DNA of 12,711 nucleotides from Bacillota bacterium. Its GTDB lineage: Bacteria; Bacillota_A; Clostridia; Lachnospirales; Lachnospiraceae. Where the stretch lies: the NCBI GenBank assembly GCA_023443925.1, contig JAEZSL010000175.1, forward strand, positions 1 through 12,711. The letters are read 5' to 3'. The position numbers and the translations under genes are program-made. The notes under the pieces are model-generated. The model was not told where the DNA came from. It did no database searches and was given only the letters and a program-made list of their open reading frames with translations. Position 1 is the stretch's first letter, and every line of letters starts with the position of its first letter. This document shows, piece by piece, positions 6,212-11,929 of the stretch.

Positions 6212-7513
6212 CTACAGGTTATCCGGTATCAGCTTTTCAATCTCATACTGGGAATTAATAAGCAGCCACAGCTGTTCATAAAAAACCATTATATTCCATA
6301 CAGTAATACCGCTAAGTCCGTATTCTGATATTAAGTCAGTTAAACCAGTTATGGTTCTGGCATCTAAAAAACGGACGATATGCTCGGCAGGTTTATCTAT
6401 ACTGTACTCGTTATAGTAGAAATAAGGGGTCTGAGAGATTTCATCAAATTCGATCTCTGCACCTTCATCATCTGCTAATGTTAAGGCAGCGTTTATGGTG
6501 AGGGAATTGGCTGCTGTGTAACCCTGAATATAGGGAAGTTCCCAATCATATCCGATAACAGGTAGTCCCATATTTATTATTTCACCGGAAACCTGGGATA
6601 TGGTATCCGTGATGAACCGCCGTAGGGCGGAGATAGAAATAACCGGCAAGGGCGGTCCATAATTGGTTCCCCAGATCAGGCTGAGAAAGGTAATGGCATT
6701 AACCGGCTGACTGATCAGCGAATAATTTATCACCTCAGTATAAATCTCACTTCCGTTGAAATTGATTTGCGGATTAATCGTTATCATCAGCAAATAACCC
6801 TCCCGGCTTAAGTATTCTGAAATCTTGAAAGTAAAATTATCGTACAATACTTTATTTGTGGAATTCATATAGTGATAAAATATATTAATTCCATAAAAAC
6901 CTTTTTCTCTTAAAATTGTCAGCATCTCGTTTATAAATGTATTCTGTAATTTCTCATTGGTTAGTATATCCAGGGCTATTTGGGGATTTGGTTCTCCCTG
7001 GATAGTCAGGGTGGTTAAGAGCATAAGCGGAATGGTGCCGTATTCCTTTGCAACACGAATTATTTCGGAATCATCATAATAACTGATGATGGTCCCTTCT
7101 CCCGTAGCCCTGTAATTATAGATGGACAGGTAGGTTAGATAAGGCAGGGTTTTTCTCAGAGCATCCGGATTAATATATTGATAGGCAATTCCATTGGTAC
7201 TCATTCTTCTTCCAGTGTCGTAACTTATAATAATGGTCTCCCCTGGATAGATGTACGTCCGGTCGGATAAAAACGGATTGTTTCTTAGAAGCTGCAGTAT
7301 GGACACTCCGTATGCATTCGTTATGCCCTCTATGGTATCCCCTTCCGCTACTGTATGTGTCTGTTTTGGATACACGATAACAATTGTTTGTCCGGGAACC
7401 AGAGAAGAGGGATTGAGCAGGCCGTTATTTCGAATTATACTGTTTACGGAAACACCGTAATAAGCAGCAATGGAATCAAGATTTTCAGTTGGTTGTACTA
7501 TATGAATATACAA
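6212..7513 (-). CDS. LysM-LysM-GH18 protein (SleL/YaaH-like) lacking catalytic acids
   Basis: This 433-aa protein has two N-terminal LysM peptidoglycan-binding repeats (about 2-47 and 51-97, each starting HIVQ/HTVAEGD and ending in PGxTIxI). A GH18 (chitinase-like) barrel fills the rest. The architecture is that of the SleL/YaaH spore-cortex N-acetylglucosaminidases, which have no signal peptide and join the spore coat. Barrel features of that group are kept: WGTNYGPP (281-288), GYDWELPY (321-328), and EFDEISQTPYFYYNE near 355-369. The catalytic motif DGxxxDxE, however, is replaced by YGINIFYH (207-214): D to Y, D to F and E to H. It is therefore probably a non-hydrolytic binding protein, or it has a changed function. 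The start is TTG at 7513, fixed by GAGGGG 5 nt upstream; no ATG fits. It is convergent with dut and divergent from the HAD gene. Sporulation-stage expression is an inference. Confidence 0.88.
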   Translation of the reverse strand: MYIHIVQPTENLDSIAAYYGVSVNSIIRNNGLLNPSSLVPGQTIVIVYPKQTHTVAEGDTIEGITNAYGVSILQLLRNNPFLSDRTYIYPGETIIISYDTGRRMSTNGIAYQYINPDALRKTLPYLTYLSIYNYRATGEGTIISYYDDSEIIRVAKEYGTIPLMLLTTLTIQGEPNPQIALDILTNEKLQNTFINEMLTILREKGFYGINIFYHYMNSTNKVLYDNFTFKISEYLSREGYLLMITINPQINFNGSEIYTEVINYSLISQPVNAITFLSLIWGTNYGPPLPVISISALRRFITDTISQVSGEIINMGLPVIGYDWELPYIQGYTAANSLTINAALTLADDEGAEIEFDEISQTPYFYYNEYSIDKPAEHIVRFLDARTITGLTDLISEYGLSGITVWNIMVFYEQLWLLINSQYEIEKLIPDNL

Positions 7514-7518
7514 GATTA

Positions 7519-7524
7519 CCCCTC
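7519..7524 (-). promoter_or_regulatory. Ribosome binding site GAGGGG deciding a TTG start
   Basis: On the - strand GAGGGG is followed by TAATC and then TTG (7513-7511). It is the only strong Shine-Dalgarno sequence here and places the start of the LysM-GH18 gene at a TTG codon, directly before the first LysM strand. Confidence 0.75.
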
Positions 7525-7845
7525 AAATTAATTACTTGGTATATTATATTAAAATACCTTCAGATATATTTTAAGGAATATTTATTTGCCATATTGAATT
7601 CCGATTTTATTTATAGGGTAACTTATTTGTCTTTATATTGATACTTTGCCGGATATATATTATTATAGTATTAGGGAGCAGGCGGGCAATAGCTTTCGGA
7701 TTGAGAAATAGATGAGATAGTATTTATGGGTCGGAAAACCACCAGCATTATTTTTTATAGGTTACCTATATTCCTGGAAAATTGGAAAACGTATTATTCA
7801 AACGAACGTATCATTCTGTCAGAAGTGAAAGGGGTAGATTCTCTT
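7525..7845. other. Divergent intergenic region between the LysM-GH18 and HAD genes
   Basis: This AT-rich stretch should hold promoters for both directions. The + strand promoter is clear (7638-7666). On the - strand only an isolated TATAAT-like word in AT-rich DNA upstream of the LysM-GH18 gene is visible, with no fitting -35. I could not assign a sporulation sigma-factor promoter. The frame ahead of the HAD start is open back to 7726 but has no ribosome site there. Confidence 0.5.
7638..7666 (+). promoter_or_regulatory. Sigma-A-type promoter for the HAD gene group
   Basis: TTGATA (7638-7643) and TATTAT (7661-7666) are separated by exactly 17 bp. Each hexamer matches the consensus at five of six positions. 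Transcription would start near 7673, giving a leader of about 170 nt before the HAD start codon at 7846. Confidence 0.65.
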
Positions 7846-8475
7846 ATGGATAATATAAAATGGTTGTTTTTTGATGTCGGGTATACACTTATTAATGAAG
7901 ATAAATGCCATGAGAAGCGGATCCAAAATACCGTAAAGCGGTTTCAGAGCAGCAGCGGAATTACCTATGAAAGCTGTTATGACGCAATGGTGAAGGCTTC
8001 CAGGGAGTACAAGCCTCCTTATCTTACAGCGCTTAAAACCTTTGGAATTGAGTATTATGAGCCATACGATAAGGAATTGGAAGAGCCTTATGAACAGGCG
8101 GGAAGTGTACTTAAGGAGCTGCATAAACGCTACAAAATCGGTGTCATAGCAAATCAGTCGGCAGGAACTGCCGGGAGACTTATGGATTTCGGATTAATGG
8201 ATTTTATAGATCTGGTGATGTCTTCGGCAGAAGAAGGTCTTGCAAAACCGGATATCCATTTTTTTAAAGAAGCCCTGCAAAGGGCTGGCTGTACAGCCGG
8301 GAATACGGTTATGATAGGGGATCGGTTGGATAATGATATATTTCCAGCAAAACGAGTCGGAATGGCAACAATCTGGATAAAACAAGGGTTTGGAGGCAAA
8401 CAGATTCCTATATCCGAGGCTTATATACCCGATTATATCATAACTGACTTATCGGAGCTGACGAAGATGTTTTGA
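7846..8475 (+). CDS. HAD-superfamily hydrolase (phosphatase-like), DxG variant
   Basis: This 209-aa protein of the haloacid dehalogenase superfamily is probably a cytoplasmic phosphatase for a small phosphorylated metabolite. Motif I is FFDVGYTL with nucleophile D10. Motif II is VIANQSAG (S105 or N103). Motif III is K134 in LAKPD. Motif IV is MIGDRLDND with D159 and D164. The residue two after the nucleophile, normally the Asp that acts as general acid/base, is G12. DxG members exist in the superfamily, so activity may persist in altered form. The cap between motifs I and II is helical (type C1). The start at 7846 is chosen because AAAGGGG (7828-7834) precedes it and the first strand begins at once; an upstream ATG at 7726 lacks a ribosome site. 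It probably heads a unit with the DUF523 and lipoprotein genes. Confidence 0.85.
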   Translation: MDNIKWLFFDVGYTLINEDKCHEKRIQNTVKRFQSSSGITYESCYDAMVKASREYKPPYLTALKTFGIEYYEPYDKELEEPYEQAGSVLKELHKRYKIGVIANQSAGTAGRLMDFGLMDFIDLVMSSAEEGLAKPDIHFFKEALQRAGCTAGNTVMIGDRLDNDIFPAKRVGMATIWIKQGFGGKQIPISEAYIPDYIITDLSELTKMF

Positions 8476-8577
8476 AGTTTAAAGCCGGACAGAAGGAATT
8501 TAATAAAATATGGCGGCAGCAGATAAGGGTAAAGATACTGGAATTATAAAACCGTTACAGAAAGGAAAAAGGATTGA

Positions 8578-8994
8578 ATGAACATACTTGTAAGTGCCTG
8601 CCTGTTAGGAGTAGACTGCAGATACTGCGGTACGGGGCTTCCTAACGAAGCAGTGCTGAAACTGAGAAATAACCATAACTTAATTCCGGTCTGTCCGGAG
8701 CAGCTGGGAGGACTTACGACCCCCAGAATCCCGGTGGAATTAAAGGATGGTAAGGCAATTAATAAAGAGAATAACGATGTAACCAAGCAGTTTCAAAAGG
8801 GAGCGGAAGAAGCTTTAAAAATAGCCAGATTGCTAGACTGTACTACCGCAATTTTAAAAAGCAACAGTCCCTCCTGCGGTTACGGTAAAATTTATAACGG
8901 AACGTTTGAAGGAGTTCTGATAGACGGCAATGGGATTACCGCTGCGAAGCTTGCGGAAAACGAGATTAAGGTTATGACGGAAAAAGATATATAA
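8578..8994 (+). CDS. DUF523 family protein (TudS-like, putative Fe-S desulfidase)
   Basis: This 138-aa protein carries all the landmarks of DUF523: SACLLG (6-11, C8), CRYCG (14-18), PVCPEQLGGL (37-46, C39 and E41), LKSNSPSCGYG (93-103, S97 and C100), and the C-terminal GNGITAAKLAEN. From memory, a family member, TudS, is a thiouracil desulfidase with a [4Fe-4S] cluster held by three cysteines. The positions of C8, C39 and C100 fit that arrangement, with E41 and S97/S99 as possible catalytic residues. Whether this copy acts on thiouracil or another thio-compound cannot be said. The ribosome site AAAAGGA precedes the ATG closely. The HAD gene lies 102 bp upstream; a tandem repeat and a lipoprotein gene follow. 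Confidence 0.88.
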   Translation: MNILVSACLLGVDCRYCGTGLPNEAVLKLRNNHNLIPVCPEQLGGLTTPRIPVELKDGKAINKENNDVTKQFQKGAEEALKIARLLDCTTAILKSNSPSCGYGKIYNGTFEGVLIDGNGITAAKLAENEIKVMTEKDI

Positions 8995-8995
8995 G

Positions 8996-9121
8996 GGTAG
9001 AATTTATAAAGGATAAGATTTATAGAGTATTGGATTTATAAAGTATAGAACTTATAAAGAATAAGATTTACGAAGAAAAGGATTTATTCAGGATAGGACT
9101 TGTCGGTATTGGAATACTAAG
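8996..9121. repeat. Degenerate 16-bp tandem repeat, about 8 copies
   Basis: Directly after the DUF523 stop codon the sequence falls into consecutive units starting at 8996, 9012, 9028, 9044, 9060, 9076 and 9092, plus a last 15-bp unit at 9107. A typical unit is GATAAGATTTATAGAG or TATTGGATTTATAAAG. Copies diverge gradually, most at the right end. The 16-bp period is not a multiple of three and the frames are stopped, so it is non-coding. It ends just before the ribosome site of the lipoprotein gene. Confidence 0.85.
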
Positions 9122-9144
9122 TTTTAAAGAAGGAGGTTTTTCAT

Positions 9145-9894
9145 ATGAAGCTGAGTTTTGCTATTGTTATGGCTCTTTTGCTTTGTACGGGCTGCGATGT
9201 TATAAGAGGTACTGATTCAGGTACAGTTTTAAACGGTATCGTAATATCAAAAAGCGAATCCGGTCTGCTGGTAGCGGCAGCGGATAAAGACAGTGGATTG
9301 GCTTCCTTTGATCCGGTTTCCGTCCATTATGATAAAGCTTCAGACCTGGAGGTTACTCTTGGCGCCATAGTTAAAATAAACTTTGACGGCAGAATAGCGG
9401 AGTCTTATCCGGGACAGATCTGGGCGGATAAGGTTAAAGTTGTGGAAAAGGTTAAGGATAACAACTGGCCTCCCACGGCTTCTCTCTCAAAAGATTACAG
9501 CAGTGAGAGTGCCATAGCTGATAATTGTTATGTCATTGGGCTTGCTGGGATAGTATCAGAAGATTTATTATACCGTTTTGCGGACAATACGAAAAATGGT
9601 ATGGCAGGTTATTTAAGAAAGGTAGTCTATACGATTGAAGGAGATCCGATTATTACGGATTTTGTTTATGACGGTAATAAATACTTTGTTATAAACGACA
9701 TTTCCAGGGATGCTTATGCAGGCAGTGGCAGTAAGCTGATTAAAAAGGAATACAGTTATATCAATACCTATGAAAGAGATAATAAAAAAGTGATTTACCT
9801 GTCAGACAGAGCGGCTACAGATGAAGAATATGAGCAATTCGTGGCAGGCAGCGAATCTAAGGATTTACCGGATATTTACACTTTAAACTACTAA
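9145..9894 (+). CDS. Lipoprotein with DUF3221-like and DUF4362-like domains
   Basis: This 249-aa protein would be exported and membrane-anchored. A short signal peptide (MKLSFAIVMALLL) is followed by CTG-C17, a lipobox with an unusual Cys at -3. Residues about 27-98 (GTVLNGIVISKSESG through FDGRIAESYPGQIWADKVKV) match the DUF3221 pattern, an OB-like domain recognised by its xESYPxQ motif. Residues about 122-235 match DUF4362: DNCYVIG, then RKVVYTIEGDPIITDFVYDG, then DISRDAYAG. The two domains joined in one lipoprotein are noteworthy; both have unknown function. The start is fixed by AAGGAGG (9130-9136), 8 nt before the ATG. It is preceded by the 16-bp repeat and followed by a strong terminator at 9983. 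It may be co-transcribed with the HAD and DUF523 genes. Domain names are from memory of their patterns. Confidence 0.78.
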   Translation: MKLSFAIVMALLLCTGCDVIRGTDSGTVLNGIVISKSESGLLVAAADKDSGLASFDPVSVHYDKASDLEVTLGAIVKINFDGRIAESYPGQIWADKVKVVEKVKDNNWPPTASLSKDYSSESAIADNCYVIGLAGIVSEDLLYRFADNTKNGMAGYLRKVVYTIEGDPIITDFVYDGNKYFVINDISRDAYAGSGSKLIKKEYSYINTYERDNKKVIYLSDRAATDEEYEQFVAGSESKDLPDIYTLNY

Positions 9895-9982
9895 AGGTCT
9901 GTCATAAGCTTACGTTATGGAGTTTATAAATAATATTGATTTTACTTATATATATCTTTCGCTTATAATAAGAAAGTAATAA

Positions 9983-10019
9983 GGCATTGTAGCAGGTTTT
10001 GTTACAATGCCGTTTTTTT
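9983..10019 (+). terminator. Intrinsic terminator after the lipoprotein gene
   Basis: GGCATTGTA (9983-9991) pairs perfectly with TACAATGCC (10003-10011) around an 11-nt loop, followed by G and seven T (10013-10019). This is a textbook rho-independent terminator that isolates purA from upstream transcription. The rest of the 9895-10104 gap shows no clear feature, and no convincing purA promoter was found. Confidence 0.92.
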
Positions 10020-10104
10020 GAAAATCAAGAATATTGCTGCAGGTTAGCGAAAATACTTTGTATGTAATATTCTTAAGACTGAATGAAAACAGGAGGAATT
10101 TGGT

Positions 10105-11379
10105 ATGGTAAAAGCAATAGTAGGCGCTAACTGGGGCGACGAAGGAAAAGGCAAAATTACTGATATGTTAGGTCAGGAAGCTGACATTATCGTAAGATTC
10201 CAGGGCGGAAGCAATGCAGGACATACGATCATCAATAAATATGGCAAGTTTGCCCTGCACCTGCTGCCTTCCGGCGTATTCTACGATCACACGACAAGCA
10301 TTATCGGAAACGGTGTAGCCCTTAATATTCCATATTTATTTAACGAGATCAAATCCATCGTAGACCGGGGTGTTCCCGCACCTAAGATTTTAGTATCTGA
10401 CCGGGCGCAGATTATGATGCCGTACCATATTCTCTTTGATCAATATGAAGAAGAAAGACTTGGCGGAAAATCCTTCGGTTCCACTAAATCCGGTATCGCA
10501 CCTTTTTATTCCGATAAATATGCCAAGATTGGTTTCCAGGTATCCGAGCTTTTTGATGCCGAGGCACTGAGAGAAAAAGTAGAACGTATCTGCGAAATGA
10601 AAAATATCATACTGGAACATATGTATCACAAGCCTTTAATTAATCCCGATGAATTATATAATTTGCTGTTGGATTATAAAAAGATGGTGGAACCTTATGT
10701 TTGTGATGTGGCAGCCTATCTGCACCAGGCTATCAAAGAAGGTAAAAAAGTACTGTTAGAAGGTCAGTTAGGTGCCTTAAAAGATCCGGATTTTGGTATC
10801 TATCCCATGGTTACTTCTTCCTCCACCTTAGCCGCTTACGGAGCCATCGGCGCAGGTATTCCGGCTTATGAAATAAAAGAAATTATCGCAGTAGCCAAGG
10901 CTTATTCCAGTGCGGTAGGCGCAGGAGAATTCGTCAGTGAGATCTTCGGGGAAGAAGCAGATGAATTAAGAAGACGCGGCGGTGACGGCGGTGAATACGG
11001 TGCGACTACCGGAAGACCCAGACGTATGGGCTGGTTTGATGCCGTTGCAACCAGATACGGCTGCAGAATGCAGGGTGCTACGGAAGTAGCTTTAACGGTT
11101 CTGGATGTGCTGGGATATCTGGAGGAACTGCCGGTTTGTGTTGGTTATGAAATTGACGGAACCGTAACAAAAGATTTCCCCACCACTGTAAAACTGGCTA
11201 AGGCAAAACCTGTTTATGAAGTACTGCCGGGCTGGAAGCAGGAGATCCGCGGAATTAAAAAATATGAAGACCTTCCTGAGAACTGCAGAAAATACATTGA
11301 ATTTATTGAAAAACAATTAGAAGTACCCATTACCATGGTTTCTAACGGACCGGGCAGGGACGAAATAATCTTACGTTAA
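10105..11379 (+). CDS. purA: Adenylosuccinate synthetase
   Basis: PurA joins IMP and aspartate at the expense of GTP to make adenylosuccinate, the first committed step to AMP. At 424 aa it has the usual length. The phosphate-binding loop WGDEGKGK (10-17) with catalytic D12, GGSNAGHT with catalytic H40, and TTGRPRRMGWFD are intact. Other segments differ from the common enzyme: GSTKSGIAPFY where GTTxRGIGPAY is usual, and EGQLGALKDPDFGIYPMVTS where EGAQGTLLDxDxGTYPxVTS is usual. The Gln that contacts IMP in E. coli (Q224, from memory) is Leu here, with a Gln one place earlier. I associate this variant with Lachnospiraceae. The start follows AGGAGG (10091-10096) by 8 nt. It is a single gene between two intrinsic terminators. 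D12 is kept, which argues against a phage PurZ-type enzyme. Confidence 0.95.
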   Translation: MVKAIVGANWGDEGKGKITDMLGQEADIIVRFQGGSNAGHTIINKYGKFALHLLPSGVFYDHTTSIIGNGVALNIPYLFNEIKSIVDRGVPAPKILVSDRAQIMMPYHILFDQYEEERLGGKSFGSTKSGIAPFYSDKYAKIGFQVSELFDAEALREKVERICEMKNIILEHMYHKPLINPDELYNLLLDYKKMVEPYVCDVAAYLHQAIKEGKKVLLEGQLGALKDPDFGIYPMVTSSSTLAAYGAIGAGIPAYEIKEIIAVAKAYSSAVGAGEFVSEIFGEEADELRRRGGDGGEYGATTGRPRRMGWFDAVATRYGCRMQGATEVALTVLDVLGYLEELPVCVGYEIDGTVTKDFPTTVKLAKAKPVYEVLPGWKQEIRGIKKYEDLPENCRKYIEFIEKQLEVPITMVSNGPGRDEIILR

Positions 11380-11432
11380 TTATTCCAAGTATTGTGATAT
11401 ATTGTATATAGGAAGCATCAACTCCGAAGAAG

Positions 11433-11472
11433 CACCAGAAGAATAGAACCTTTTATTCTTCCGGTGTTTTTT
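11433..11472 (+). terminator. Intrinsic terminator after purA
   Basis: CACC-A-GAAGAAT (11433-11444) pairs with ATTCTTC-C-GGTG (11455-11466) with one A/C mismatch and a 10-nt loop, followed by six T (11467-11472). Confidence 0.9.
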
Positions 11473-11567
11473 GCGTTGCTTTAACGGTTTGTTTCTTTAC
11501 TTAGGGAATTCGGAATTGTAATTAGTACTTGTCATTGGCACTGTCTTCAGCCGCTCTGTAATAATAT

Positions 11568-11596
11568 TTTACTAATCTAAAAAATGTATATATAAT
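11568..11596 (+). promoter_or_regulatory. Sigma-A-type promoter upstream of the AraC-family gene
   Basis: TTTACT (11568-11573) and a perfect TATAAT (11591-11596) are separated by exactly 17 bp. Transcription would begin near 11603. That leaves a leader of over 320 nt before the AraC-type start codon, enough for the small ORF and the hairpins described separately. The other DNA between 11473 and 11737 is AT-rich with no further feature seen. Confidence 0.6.
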
Positions 11597-11737
11597 AGAA
11601 TCATATGTTTAATTTACACTTAAGTTCTGTTTTTTGACCTTTATGAATTAAATAAAACCGGATTATTTATCATAGAAACGGACAAGTAATAACAAGTAAA
11701 AACTGATATAGTAAATCCAGATAGGGGTGATTCTTAT

Positions 11738-11884
11738 TTGGGCAGTACCGCAAGCAGGCTTGCAGTATGCATGGACTTTAGTGTGAATAGCCTCGCGAAA
11801 TGCATGCGAGTCATTAGAAGAATAGCAAAAGAGGCTATTCTTCACGATTTATGCCCAAAAAGCATGGGCGTTAGTGTTAAATAA
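11738..11884 (+). CDS. Possible 48-codon small or leader ORF (doubtful)
   Basis: A TTG-started frame of 48 codons begins after AGGGGTGAT (11723-11731), a good match to the extended Shine-Dalgarno sequence, though 10 nt lie between GGGG and the start. The predicted peptide has cysteines at 11, 22 and 39 and a basic central stretch (RVIRRIAKEA). It ends 45 bp before the AraC-type start and lies in the same promoter unit. The same DNA folds into competing hairpins, and the opposite strand also reads as a short ORF (11734-11805). The open frame may therefore be a by-product of a structured or repeated element. Either a leader peptide or no gene at all is possible. I do not recognise a protein family. 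Confidence 0.3.
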   Translation: MGSTASRLAVCMDFSVNSLAKCMRVIRRIAKEAILHDLCPKSMGVSVK

Positions 11885-11899
11885 AATACATTTCACACT
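11780..11899 (+). promoter_or_regulatory. Structured RNA leader with mutually exclusive hairpins
   Basis: GAATAGCCTC (11785-11794) can pair perfectly with GAGGCTATTC (11831-11840). GAAGAATAGC (11817-11826) can pair perfectly with GCTATTCTTC (11834-11843). The two 10-bp stems share 11834-11840, so only one can form. CTCGC/GCGAG (11792-11796 / 11806-11810) and the long-range AGTGTGAA/TTCACACT (11780-11787 / 11892-11899) each compete with the first stem. A further GCCCA/TGGGC hairpin lies near 11853-11869. No T-run follows, so control of translation or RNA stability is likelier than intrinsic termination. The AraC-type ribosome site lies about 20 nt downstream. Confidence 0.5.
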
Positions 11900-11929
11900 C
11901 TGATTTGAGGCAGTGGGAAGGGAGCTAGT

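Noticed and set aside
7726..7845. N-terminal extension of the HAD protein by 40 residues
   Set aside because: There is no ribosome site at 7726, and the extension precedes the first HAD strand; AAAGGGG before 7846 supports the shorter protein.
10034..10070. purA promoter built from TTGCTG and TAATAT words
   Set aside because: The hexamers do not fall at 16-18 bp spacing with acceptable matches.
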